Shown: positions 7,795-15,843 of the stretch, piece by piece
Layout of the letters: the number at the start of each line of letters is the position of its first letter
Numbering within the stretch: position 1 is the first letter of the stretch
Assembly (NCBI GenBank): GCA_022360555.1
Contig: JAKSCQ010000224.1
Span: forward strand, 1 to 40,658
Length of the DNA stretch: 40,658 nucleotides
Origin: Pseudomonadales bacterium
GTDB lineage: Bacteria > Pseudomonadota > Gammaproteobacteria > Pseudomonadales > Alcanivoracaceae
Direction of reading: 5' to 3'
The notes under the pieces: model-generated
Told to the model about the DNA's origin: nothing
Databases searched by the model: none
What the model saw: only the letters and a program-made list of their open reading frames with translations
Translations under genes and position numbers: made by a program

Positions 7795-8460
7795 TTACTC
7801 GGTGTAAGGGATCAGGGTCAGCTCGACACGACGGTTCTGTTCGCGCCCGCTGGCGGTGCTGTTGCTGGCAATCGGCTGGGTTTCGCCAAAGCCGACGATG
7901 TCCATGCGCACCTGTTGCACACCATAACCACCGAGCACGTTGGCCACGGCCTGGGCACGATTCTGGGAAAGCAGCAGGTTGTAGCGGTCGCCGCCGGTGC
8001 TGTCGGTGTGGCCGGCGATCTGGATCATGGTGGACTCGTACTCTTTGAGGACTTCCGCCACGGCATCGAGAACCGGCTGGAAGGAAGACTTCACCGTGGT
8101 GCTGTCGGTATCGAAAGTCAGGTTGCCCGGCATGTTCAGGATAATGTTGTCACCGTTACGGGTCACGGAAACGCCGGCGCCTTCCAGTTTCTGGCGCAGC
8201 TTGGCTTCCTGGACATCCATGTAGTAGCCCACGCCGCCGCCGGCAACGGCACCGATGCCGGCACCGGCCAGGGCACGTTCCTTGCGTTCCTTGGCGCTGT
8301 CGGAGGTGGCAATACCGATCAGGGCGCCTGCCACGGCGCCGATGGCGGCACCCGAGGTGGCCTTGGAGGTCTGTTTTTCACCGGTGTAGGGGTTGATGGT
8401 GCTACAGCCGCTGATGGCAACGGCACCGGCAAGGGCAAGGCACCCGGCAAAACGTTTCAT
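7795..8460 (-). CDS. OmpA-domain lipoprotein with glycine zipper (YiaD-like)
   Basis: A 221-residue outer-membrane lipoprotein. A lipoprotein signal peptide ends at the lipobox ISGC (C19). A glycine/alanine-rich zipper follows at about 35-80 (AAIGAVAGALIG; GAGIGAVAGGGVGY). A C-terminal OmpA peptidoglycan-binding domain has IQIAGHTDSTG and NRRVELTLIP; the D and R of these motifs bind diaminopimelate in the family. The overall layout matches E. coli YiaD. Role: tethering outer membrane to peptidoglycan. AAGGAG lies 5 nt before the ATG. Monocistronic, divergent from the acyltransferase gene. Confidence 0.88.
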   Translation of the reverse strand: MKRFAGCLALAGAVAISGCSTINPYTGEKQTSKATSGAAIGAVAGALIGIATSDSAKERKERALAGAGIGAVAGGGVGYYMDVQEAKLRQKLEGAGVSVTRNGDNIILNMPGNLTFDTDSTTVKSSFQPVLDAVAEVLKEYESTMIQIAGHTDSTGGDRYNLLLSQNRAQAVANVLGGYGVQQVRMDIVGFGETQPIASNSTASGREQNRRVELTLIPYTE

Positions 8461-8597
8461 GGAAGCTCCTTAGGGAATGTATCACTTACTGGTTTTGTAA
8501 TGGTTTAGGCCTGAATGAACCATAGCTGTCGTGTAAAAGCTGGTAAAGTGGCGCGTTTCCAACATTGGTAACCAGTTGCAGTTTTACGGATAAGACA

Positions 8598-9425
8598 TTG
8601 ACTTCTGACGATTTTACGCCACCACCGGTCAAGCTCATGGAGCGTTTGCTGGCGCCTTCCAGTGCCTGGTTTCAGCCACGACTGCGAGGGGCCGATAATG
8701 TTGACCCGCAGCGCCCGGCACTGTTTGTCGGCAACCATGGGCTGTACGGGCTGATCGATTCCCCGTTGTTCGTGCTGGCCCTGTATCGCCAGACCGGGGT
8801 CTTTCCCCGTGCCCTGGGTGACCGGTTGCACTTCCAGGTGCCCGGTTGGGGCAAGCTGTTGCAGCGCTGGGGCGCAGTGGAGGGAAACCCCGACAACTGC
8901 CGGGCACTGATGCAAAGCGGTCAGTTTGTACTGGTGTTTCCTGGTGGTGCCCGCGAAGTGGCCATGCGCCGCGATGAAGTGCATCGGTTGGTATGGAAGC
9001 AGCGTACCGGTTTTGCCCGCATGGCCATCGAAAACGGTTACGACATTATCCCGTTTGCCTCGGCGGGCTGTGACAGAACCTATCGCGTGCTCTACGACGG
9101 TCAGGATTTTCGTCAGTCCCGTCTGGGCAAGCTGTTGCTCAAATCGCGGCGTCTCAATCAGGTCATGCGCGATGGTGATACTTTCATGCCACTAGGTCGC
9201 GGCGTGGGCCCGACCCTGATTCCCAAGCCCGAGCCGCTGTGGTTTCAGATCGGCAAGCCGATTTCCACCGCACCCTGGTCGGGGCGGGCGGGTGACAGGG
9301 AGGCATGCTGGGCCCTGCGCGATCAGGTCTCCGCGTCCATCGAGCATATGCTGGCCACCCTGGAAGCGGAGCGTTCGGCCGTGCGCTCACGGGGCTGGCG
9401 AGGCTGGCTACTGAAGGATTCCTGA
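8598..9425 (+). CDS. MGAT/TMEM68-like acyltransferase
   Basis: A lysophospholipid/glycerol acyltransferase-fold protein of about 275 residues. Motifs: VGNHGLYGLID (N46, H47, D54), where the His-to-Asp spacing is longer than the classical Hx4D, and VFPGGAREV (about 113-121), typical of the MGAT/DGAT2/TMEM68/phytyl-ester-synthase branch, not PlsC. Such enzymes esterify glycerides or fatty alcohols; in wax-ester-accumulating Alcanivorax a neutral-lipid role is attractive but unproven. The start is uncertain: TTG 8598 is chosen by fit to the protein, TTG 8565 or ATG 8637 are alternatives, and none has a strong ribosome binding site. It precedes the AGPS-like operon by 138 nt. Confidence 0.75.
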   Translation: MTSDDFTPPPVKLMERLLAPSSAWFQPRLRGADNVDPQRPALFVGNHGLYGLIDSPLFVLALYRQTGVFPRALGDRLHFQVPGWGKLLQRWGAVEGNPDNCRALMQSGQFVLVFPGGAREVAMRRDEVHRLVWKQRTGFARMAIENGYDIIPFASAGCDRTYRVLYDGQDFRQSRLGKLLLKSRRLNQVMRDGDTFMPLGRGVGPTLIPKPEPLWFQIGKPISTAPWSGRAGDREACWALRDQVSASIEHMLATLEAERSAVRSRGWRGWLLKDS

Positions 9426-9488
9426 CAGCAGTGTCCGAAATTGTCCATGCACTGACCCGCAACGCCAGTGAAAAGGACGCCGTGCAGC

Positions 9489-9520
9489 GCTAACATGCCC
9501 GGCAGCCTGCTAACGATGCC
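9489..9520. promoter_or_regulatory. Paired direct repeat upstream of the AGPS-like gene
   Basis: GCTAACATGCC (9489-9499) and GCTAACGATGCC (9509-9520) start exactly 20 bp apart, about two helical turns, in the 138-bp gap before the alkyl-DHAP synthase-like gene. They could be a two-site operator on one DNA face. No clear -35/-10 pair accompanies them. Confidence 0.3.
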
Positions 9521-9563
9521 GATATCCAGGCAAAAAAGCAGATTCTGAACAGGGAGTCCTTGC

Positions 9564-11183
9564 ATGCGACGCTGGAACGGCTGGGGCGACAGCGCCAATC
9601 ATTACCCTCTCAAGGCTTCGGGCCTGGCATTTCTGCAGGAGCGGCTGGGTGCCGCCACGCCACTGACGGATGCTGAACTGGCCAGCGTGGAAAAACAGGT
9701 GCCGCCATCGCGCCTGCCTGCCCATCCGCTGATAAAGACCGACCACGAAACCCGCATTCGCCATGCCCGGGGGCAGAGCCTGCCGGACTGGCTGGCCATG
9801 CGGTCCGGCGACTTTAAACGGTTCCCCGATGGCGTGGCCACCCCCGAAAACAGTGACCAGGTGCGGGCCTTGCTGGACTGGGCCGCGGAGCAGGGCGTGG
9901 TGGTGATTCCTTATGGCGGCGGCACGTCCGTGGCCGGGCATATCAATCCACCGCCATCGGATGCGCCGGTCCTGACCCTGTCACTGGCCGCCATGGACCA
10001 GTTGCTGGCACTGGACCGGGAAAGCCAGATCGCCACCTTCGGGGCCGGCACCCCGGGGCCGCAGGTGGAAGCGCAGCTGCGCGCGCAGGGCTACATGCTG
10101 GGCCACTTCCCCCAGTCCTGGGAGCTCAGCACCATCGGTGGCTGGGTGGCCAGTCGTTCCAGTGGCCAGCAATCCATGCGCTACGGGCGCATTGAACAGA
10201 TGTTTGCCGGAGGACGGGTGGAAACCCCGCAGGGGACACTGAACATTCCCACCATTCCGGCATCTTCCGCCGGCCCGGATCTGCGCGAAATGATCCTCGG
10301 CTCGGAAGGGCGCATGGGCGTGATCACCGAAGTGAAAGTGCGCGTGACTCCGTTACCGGAAAGCGAAACCTTCCAGGTGGCCTTTGCCCCGGACTGGGAC
10401 ACGGCGATTGCGTTGGTTCGCGAGCTGACCCAGGCAAAACTGCCGCTTTCCATGTTGCGGCTTTCCAACGCGGAAGAAACCCGCACTCACCTGATGCTGG
10501 CCGGCCATGAAAAAATGGTAGGCATGCTGCATCGCTACCTGTCCCTGCGTGGCTGCGGGGACGACAAATGCATGATTACCTTCGGGCTTACCGGCGATAA
10601 ATCCCTGGTCCGCCACACGCTTGGCATGGTGAAAAAGCGGCTGCGAGCCGCCGGCGGTGTGTTGGTGGGCACCTTGTTGGGGAAAAAATGGGAAGAATCC
10701 CGGTTCCGGTCACCGTATCTGCGCCATGGGCTGTGGGAGCATGGCTATGCGGTGGATACCTTCGAGACCGCCGTGGACTGGAAAAACGTCACCGCTGCCA
10801 TGCGGGCCATGGAGCAGGCGGTGCGTGATAACGCCGGCGATGACGGCCGGGTGCATGTTTTCACGCACCTGTCGCATCTTTATCCGCAAGGCTCCAGTAT
10901 CTATACCACCTATGTGTTCCGCTGCAGCGACAGTTATGAGGCCACACTGGCGCGCTGGCAGGCCATGAAACGGGCGGCCAGCGATGCCATCGTCGCCCAC
11001 GGCGGCACCATCAGCCACCAACATGGCGTGGGGCGAGACCACGCGCCCTGGCTCCAGCACGAAAAGGGGGAGCAGGGGATGGGCGCCCTGCGCCAACTGG
11101 TAGGGTATTTTGATCCACAGCACCGGCTTAATCCCGGTTGCCTGCTGGAAGACGCACCGCAACATCAATCAGGGACGGAGTAA
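9564..11183 (+). CDS. Alkyldihydroxyacetonephosphate synthase-like FAD enzyme
   Basis: A 539-residue flavoprotein of the VAO/PCMH family, closest by motif to alkyl-DHAP synthase (AGPS). Seen: the N-terminal RRWNGWGD, characteristic of AGPS; the FAD loop PYGGGTSVAGH (116-126); HFPQSWELSTIGGWVASRSSG; GSEGRMGVITEV; the IYTTYVFR segment in the place of the AGPS catalytic Tyr region; and SHQHGVGRDH (H485, H487), matching the AGPS active-site HHH motif. AGPS swaps the acyl of acyl-DHAP for a fatty alcohol, forming the ether bond. A D-lactate or 2-hydroxyacid dehydrogenase is less likely given RWNGWG. ATG 9564 has GGGAG 7 nt upstream. It overlaps the next gene by 1 nt (TAATG). Confidence 0.82.
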   Translation: MRRWNGWGDSANHYPLKASGLAFLQERLGAATPLTDAELASVEKQVPPSRLPAHPLIKTDHETRIRHARGQSLPDWLAMRSGDFKRFPDGVATPENSDQVRALLDWAAEQGVVVIPYGGGTSVAGHINPPPSDAPVLTLSLAAMDQLLALDRESQIATFGAGTPGPQVEAQLRAQGYMLGHFPQSWELSTIGGWVASRSSGQQSMRYGRIEQMFAGGRVETPQGTLNIPTIPASSAGPDLREMILGSEGRMGVITEVKVRVTPLPESETFQVAFAPDWDTAIALVRELTQAKLPLSMLRLSNAEETRTHLMLAGHEKMVGMLHRYLSLRGCGDDKCMITFGLTGDKSLVRHTLGMVKKRLRAAGGVLVGTLLGKKWEESRFRSPYLRHGLWEHGYAVDTFETAVDWKNVTAAMRAMEQAVRDNAGDDGRVHVFTHLSHLYPQGSSIYTTYVFRCSDSYEATLARWQAMKRAASDAIVAHGGTISHQHGVGRDHAPWLQHEKGEQGMGALRQLVGYFDPQHRLNPGCLLEDAPQHQSGTE

Positions 11184-12682
11184 TGCTGGGTCAACGCCGC
11201 AGTCTGGCTGCAGTGGAACAGGAAGAGTGGGATCTGATCGTCATTGGGGGCGGCATCACCGGTGCCGGCGTGTTGCTGGAAGCGGCTCGCCGGGGGCACC
11301 GTGTGTTGCTGCTGGAACAGACGGATTTCGCCTGGGGCACCTCCAGCCGGTCTTCGAAGATGGTACATGGCGGCTTGCGCTATATCGCCCAGGGGGACAT
11401 TCGTCTTACCCGCCATTCCCTGCTGGAACGGGAACGTCTGATCCGGGAACTGCCCGGCCTGGTGGAGCGTGCCACCTACCTGTTTCCCTTGCGCAAAGGG
11501 GTTTTCCCCGGGCGCTGGCCCATGAAGGCGGTGCTCTGGCTGTACGATTTCCTCGCCGGCATTCGCGATCATCGTTACCTCAGTCGCGAACAGGTGCTGC
11601 AACGGGTGCCGGACCTCAAGGGCGATGACCTGACCGGCGCCATGAGCTATACGGATGCTCTCACCGATGACTGTCGCCTGGTCATGCGTACCCTGCTGGA
11701 AGGTTGCCGTCATGGTGGTTGGGTGCGCAACTATACCCGGGTGGAGTCCACCTCCCGTGACGGTGATCGCTTTCGCGTGCAGGTCAAGGACCGGGAAAGC
11801 GGCGAAACCGCGACGCTCAACACTCACCGGGTGATCAGCGCCACCGGCGCCTGGGCAGACCGGCTTTCCGGCAGCGATCCCCGGGTGCGCCCCTTGCGTG
11901 GCAGCCACCTTTTCGTCGATCCAGCCAAGCTGCCGGTAAAAGACTGCCTGACGGTGATGCATCCCGACGATGGTCGCCCTGTTTTTGTCTTCCCCTGGGA
12001 GGGCGTCACCTGTGTCGGCACCACGGATCTGGACCATCCCCAGGACATGGATATCGAAGCCGCCGCCAGCCATCAGGAAGTGGATTATCTGCTGAAACTG
12101 GTCAACACCCAATTCACCGAGCATCCGGTATCACGGGAGGATATTTATTCCACCATCGCCGGGGTACGCCCGGTGATTGCTTCCGGCAAGGGGGTCGATC
12201 CTTCCAAGGAGCGGCGTGACCATGCGGTGTGGGGTGACAACGGTGTCGTCACCGTCAGCGGTGGCAAGCTGACCACCTTTCGGTTGATCGCCCTGGACGC
12301 GCTGCTGGCCGCCGGGCTACTGGATGAAACCACACATCGTCGTGAGCAGAAGTCCGACGCCCCCGGCTTTACCCCCATCACGGATGCACCTCGGGCGGTG
12401 GAGTCTTTCATGCAGGCGGACCAGACCGAGCCGGCCTTTATCCAGTGGATTCTGGAGCAGGAGGCGGTGGTACATCTGGATGACCTGATGCTTCGCCGCA
12501 CCCGCCTCGGACTGCTCAACCCCGCTGCCGGCATGGCGGTGCTGGAACCAATGAAGGCGGCCATTCAGGCGCAACTGCAGTGGGATGATCAGCGCTGGGA
12601 CCAGGAAGTGCGGCGTTATCTTGATATCCATCAGCGCTACTACGGCGTGCCCGCTGCGGAACCTCGGAAGGCCTGCGGATGA
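11183..12682 (+). CDS. FAD-dependent glycerol-3-phosphate dehydrogenase (GlpD family)
   Basis: A 499-residue GlpD/GlpA-type flavoprotein. The dinucleotide-binding motif IGGGITGAG (21-29) is followed by TDFAWGTSSRSSKMVHGGLR, the classical GlpD signature, and later by TIAGVRPVIASG. The family oxidises sn-glycerol 3-phosphate to dihydroxyacetone phosphate at the membrane and passes electrons to quinone. Start ATG 11183 shares its A with the upstream stop; GGGACGGAG precedes it. It overlaps the downstream kinase (ATGA). Placed between an AGPS-like enzyme and a kinase, it may supply DHAP for ether-lipid synthesis or act on an alkylated glycerol phosphate instead of serving ordinary glycerol catabolism. 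Confidence 0.88.
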   Translation: MLGQRRSLAAVEQEEWDLIVIGGGITGAGVLLEAARRGHRVLLLEQTDFAWGTSSRSSKMVHGGLRYIAQGDIRLTRHSLLERERLIRELPGLVERATYLFPLRKGVFPGRWPMKAVLWLYDFLAGIRDHRYLSREQVLQRVPDLKGDDLTGAMSYTDALTDDCRLVMRTLLEGCRHGGWVRNYTRVESTSRDGDRFRVQVKDRESGETATLNTHRVISATGAWADRLSGSDPRVRPLRGSHLFVDPAKLPVKDCLTVMHPDDGRPVFVFPWEGVTCVGTTDLDHPQDMDIEAAASHQEVDYLLKLVNTQFTEHPVSREDIYSTIAGVRPVIASGKGVDPSKERRDHAVWGDNGVVTVSGGKLTTFRLIALDALLAAGLLDETTHRREQKSDAPGFTPITDAPRAVESFMQADQTEPAFIQWILEQEAVVHLDDLMLRRTRLGLLNPAAGMAVLEPMKAAIQAQLQWDDQRWDQEVRRYLDIHQRYYGVPAAEPRKACG

Positions 12683-14241
12683 ACGAGCCCTTGCTGCTGG
12701 CCCTGGACCAGGGCACGCAAAGTAGCCGGGCCATGCTGTTCAATGCCCGGGGAGAGCTGGTGGCCCGCTCCCAGCAGCATATCGAACCCTATGTCTCACC
12801 CCGGCCAGGCTGGGCGGAACAGGACGCCGATTACTTCTGGGAAATGCTGGGGCAGGCCTGTCAGGGGCTGTGGGAGCAGCACCCTGAGCTGCGCGAGCGG
12901 ATCGTGGCGGTTTCTCTGACCACGCAGCGCGCCTCGGTAGTCTGCCTCGACAAGGCCATGAAGCCGCTGCGGCCGGCGGTGATCTGGCTGGACCAGCGAC
13001 GCACCCATGACTTCCCCCGGCTACCTCTCTGGTATGCCGCGCCCGTGTCGCTACTCGGCCAGGGGGAAACCCTGCGTCAGTTTCAATCCAAGGCGGAATG
13101 TAACTGGCTGGCCGTGGACGAGCCGGAAATCTGGCAGCGCACGGCGCACTTCTTGCTACTTTCCGGGTACCTGAATTATCGCCTGACAGATGCAATCCGC
13201 GACTGCACCGCGTCCCAGGTGGGATATCTGCCGTTTGATTACAAGGGCCTGCAATGGGCTGCGGCCCATGATCTGAAATGGAAAGCACTGCGTGTACGCC
13301 GTGACCAGTTGTCGGAGCTGGTGCCCCCGGGGCAATCGCTGGGGCAGGTTACTGCCAGGGCCAGTCGCCACACCGGCATCCCGGCCGGGCTACCGGTGAT
13401 CGCCAGTGGTGCCGACAAGGCCTGCGAGGTCCTCGGCGCCGGCGCCTTTACGCCGGATATCGGCAATTTGAGCTATGGCACCACGGCCACCTTCAACACC
13501 TGCAATGCCCGCTATGTGGAACCCATCCCTTTTGTGCCGGCCTATGGTGCGGCGGTGCCGGAGCGCTACAACTCGGAAATCATCGTCCAGCGTGGCTACT
13601 GGATGGTGAACTGGTTCAAGCGCGAATTCGCCCAGCAGGAGGTGCAGCAGGCCCAGGAGCTGGGGGTGTCACCGGAGACCCTGTTCGAGCGTTTTCTGGA
13701 CGAGTCCCCAGCGGGGGCCATGGGGCTGACACTGCAACCGTTCTGGAACCCGGGTGTGAGAATCCCCGGACCCGAAGCCAAGGGCGCTATTATCGGTTTT
13801 GGCGACGTGCATACCCGCGCCCATCTGTACCGGGCAATCATTGAAGGGATTGCGTATGCCCTGCGCGAAGGGAAGGAGCGGCTGGAAAAGCGCAATCGTG
13901 TGCCGGTGAAATCCCTGCGCGTTTCCGGGGGTGGCTCCCAGAGTGATGCCATCATGCAGATTACCGCCAATATTTTTGGCCTGCCCGCCGAGCGGCCTCA
14001 CACGTCGGAAACGTCCGGCCTGGGCGCGGCGATCAATGCTGCTGTGGGGGCGGGTATCCACCCGGATTATCCCGACGCCGTGGCCGCCATGACCCGACCG
14101 GGCCAGCGCTTTGAACCACAAGCGGCATTGGTCGACCGCTACGACGCCCTGTACCGGCAGGTATACCGCAAGATGTACGGGCGTCTTTCCCCGCTCTATC
14201 GTTCCATTCGCCAGATCACCGGTTACCCGGCCAAGGTATAG
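12679..14241 (+). CDS. FGGY-family kinase (glycerol kinase-like, substrate unknown)
   Basis: A 520-residue sugar/polyol kinase. The N-terminal phosphate loop is LALDQGTQSSRAMLF (about 7-21); later come VSLTTQRASVV, VIWLDQRR, SGADKACEVLGAGAF, and the C-terminal ATP-site segment LRVSGGGSQSDAIMQITANIF. It is clearly FGGY, but the sequence around the polyol-binding site departs from canonical GlpK: where GlpK has its GQ-RTT and GWVEHD-type segments, this protein has TQSSRAMLF and GWAEQDADYF. Substrate could be glycerol, dihydroxyacetone or an alkylglycerol. It is the last gene of the coupled trio (ATGA overlap) and is followed by a repeat element. Confidence 0.85.
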   Translation: MNEPLLLALDQGTQSSRAMLFNARGELVARSQQHIEPYVSPRPGWAEQDADYFWEMLGQACQGLWEQHPELRERIVAVSLTTQRASVVCLDKAMKPLRPAVIWLDQRRTHDFPRLPLWYAAPVSLLGQGETLRQFQSKAECNWLAVDEPEIWQRTAHFLLLSGYLNYRLTDAIRDCTASQVGYLPFDYKGLQWAAAHDLKWKALRVRRDQLSELVPPGQSLGQVTARASRHTGIPAGLPVIASGADKACEVLGAGAFTPDIGNLSYGTTATFNTCNARYVEPIPFVPAYGAAVPERYNSEIIVQRGYWMVNWFKREFAQQEVQQAQELGVSPETLFERFLDESPAGAMGLTLQPFWNPGVRIPGPEAKGAIIGFGDVHTRAHLYRAIIEGIAYALREGKERLEKRNRVPVKSLRVSGGGSQSDAIMQITANIFGLPAERPHTSETSGLGAAINAAVGAGIHPDYPDAVAAMTRPGQRFEPQAALVDRYDALYRQVYRKMYGRLSPLYRSIRQITGYPAKV

Positions 14242-14253
14242 CAACACCCATCG

Positions 14254-14325
14254 CCGTTGGCGCTTTGCTCGCAAAGCGAACTTTCCAGTGCGGTGCCATT
14301 CGCTTTTCGAGCAAAGCTCCAACGG
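14254..14325. repeat. REP-like inverted repeat, 27-bp arms, 18-bp spacer
   Basis: Left arm 14254-14280 begins CCGTTGG and includes CTTTGCTCGCAAAGCGAA. Right arm 14299-14325 is its reverse complement with 2 mismatches in 27. The spacer is 18 bp. It lies 12 nt after the kinase stop and probably acts as a transcript end or RNA-stabilising structure, like other intergenic palindromes. The spacer equals that of the element at 38985-39054. Confidence 0.75.
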
Positions 14326-14382
14326 TGAAATGTCCAACCCAAAGCCTGTATCCTGAAGCCCTTCAACCATAAAAGGAACGCC

Positions 14383-15318
14383 ATGCTGCGCTGGCTGATA
14401 CTACCGTTTCTGATGCTGATAGGGATGCAGCAGGTCATGGCCGCTGACGACAGCGCTACCCTGAAGGCGCTGCGCAAGGATCTGTCCAGCGGCTCCCTGG
14501 AGCCCGTTATCCTGCGTCAGTCGTTGGCGCCGTTGCCCGACCCGGTATTGCAGCAGTGGCTGGCCGATGTGCCGGTTTCCCGGTTTGCCATCACCGGTTT
14601 CAACGAGAATGATCAACGCTTTGCGGCACGTGTGCGCCTGCATTTTGCCGATGGCGGTTTTACCTACGTTCGCATCGAAGGCAAGCCCGGCCCTGACTAT
14701 GCACTCACCGAATGGCATGACTATGCCTCCGGATTGAGGCTGAGCGAGCTGGTGGCGTTGGCTCCCTGGTTCCGGGAAAAAGAAGGGCGGGCTTTTCTCG
14801 CGCTCCTTTCCAGGGCGCCGGATTCTGACGAACTGGGGAAGTATGTGGCACAGCATCCCGCCGCAGCGGCTCTGTGGCTCGCCCAGTGCAGCGGGCAGTC
14901 CTGTGAGCAGCAGGCCACCAGCCATCAACCTGAAAGCAGTGGCCCGACTTTGTGGGCCTGGCGGCAGGTCTTTGCCCAAGGGGAGCGGCAGACGGCAAAG
15001 GCCTTGCAGCAAGCTTTGGAAAACGCCCTGGGTGATGATCCATATTTCTGGTTGATGACAGGCCATTACGCCCTCGACAGCCAGCATTGTGACTGGGTGG
15101 CAACCGAGCTTCAGTCCGCCGCACTGCGTCATCATCTGGCCATACTTTCGGACGTGGCCTTGCAATGTTATCTGGCCGGCTCGGGGGCCACGCAGGGGGG
15201 AACGGAATTTCTCGATGCGCTGTCTGAGCAACTGGGTCGCTCGCTGGTCGAGGCGGCCATTCAACGGCACTATCATCTGCAAGCGTTGCCTGTCCCCGAC
15301 AAGCTGCAGTCCTGGTAA
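14383..15318 (+). CDS. Secreted protein of unknown function
   Basis: I do not recognise this 311-residue protein. A clear Sec signal peptide (about 1-21, hydrophobic core LILPFLMLIGM, ending VMAAD) predicts export to the periplasm. The mature part has no membrane segment, is rich in Leu, Ala and Gln, and looks alpha-helical in its second half; two cysteines close together (QCSGQSCEQQ, near 170) could form a disulphide. Start ATG 14383 has AAAGGAA upstream. It is 14 nt from the MerR gene and probably shares its transcript, so it may belong to that regulator's response, but no target is known. Confidence 0.7.
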   Translation: MLRWLILPFLMLIGMQQVMAADDSATLKALRKDLSSGSLEPVILRQSLAPLPDPVLQQWLADVPVSRFAITGFNENDQRFAARVRLHFADGGFTYVRIEGKPGPDYALTEWHDYASGLRLSELVALAPWFREKEGRAFLALLSRAPDSDELGKYVAQHPAAAALWLAQCSGQSCEQQATSHQPESSGPTLWAWRQVFAQGERQTAKALQQALENALGDDPYFWLMTGHYALDSQHCDWVATELQSAALRHHLAILSDVALQCYLAGSGATQGGTEFLDALSEQLGRSLVEAAIQRHYHLQALPVPDKLQSW

Positions 15319-15332
15319 GGAGAAATGAGTCA

Positions 15333-15740
15333 ATGCGAGTGTCCGATCTGGCCCGCAAGGCAGATACCACCACGGAAACAGTGCGTCACTACACGGAAAT
15401 TGGTCTGCTCAGGCCGGCTCGTGACGCCGGCAATGGCTACCGCCGTTACGGAAATACGGATTTAAGGCTGTTGCGGTTTGCGCTCAAGGCCCGCTACCTG
15501 GGCTTTACCCTGACCGACATTCTGGCGTTGGCCAAAGCCTCGGAGGAAGGGGAGAGCCCCTGCGGCCAGGTGCGCACCCTGATCGAAACCCGCCTGGAGC
15601 AGGTAGAGGCCCAGATCGCCGAGCTTCAGTCCCTGAGCCAGCGCATGCGTGATGCCATGACAACCTGGCAGGGCAGCCCGGACTGCCGGCTGGACGATGG
15701 CCGTGTCTGTGGACTGATTGACACCTTCGTATCGGAGTAG
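15333..15740 (+). CDS. MerR-family metal-type regulator
   Basis: A 135-residue MerR regulator. The N-terminal winged HTH is MRVSDLARKADTTTETVRHY, followed by a long dimerisation helix (about 82-112). Cysteines fall at C77 (SPCGQ), C118 (SPDCRL) and C126 (GRVCGL). Divalent-metal sensors such as ZntR, CadR and PbrR have a Cys near 79 and a C-terminal metal-binding loop with two more, so a Zn/Cd/Pb-type sensor is plausible. No metal efflux gene is adjacent; the upstream secreted protein and the antiporter on the other strand are the only neighbours. AAGGAG lies upstream of ATG 15333. Confidence 0.8.
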   Translation: MRVSDLARKADTTTETVRHYTEIGLLRPARDAGNGYRRYGNTDLRLLRFALKARYLGFTLTDILALAKASEEGESPCGQVRTLIETRLEQVEAQIAELQSLSQRMRDAMTTWQGSPDCRLDDGRVCGLIDTFVSE

Positions 15741-15753
15741 TCCGGTTGTAGAC

Positions 15754-15838
15754 GCTTGCTTGCAAGCGAACATCGGCCTGGATTTTCCAGCCCGGCTCGC
15801 CTGCAAGCAGCCTCTGTGGGAGCCGTCACTCGGACGGC
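15754..15838. repeat. Degenerate REP-like element plus hairpin between convergent genes
   Basis: GCTTGCTTGCAAGCGA (from 15754) has an imperfect reverse complement near 15797-15809 (TCGCCTGCAAGCA). It is followed by TGTGGGAG, the same word that begins the element at 38985. A separate perfect stem GCCGTC / GACGGC with loop ACTCG lies at 15822-15838, 6 nt from the antiporter stop. Together they probably end transcription from both sides. Confidence 0.55.
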
Positions 15839-15843
15839 GAATT

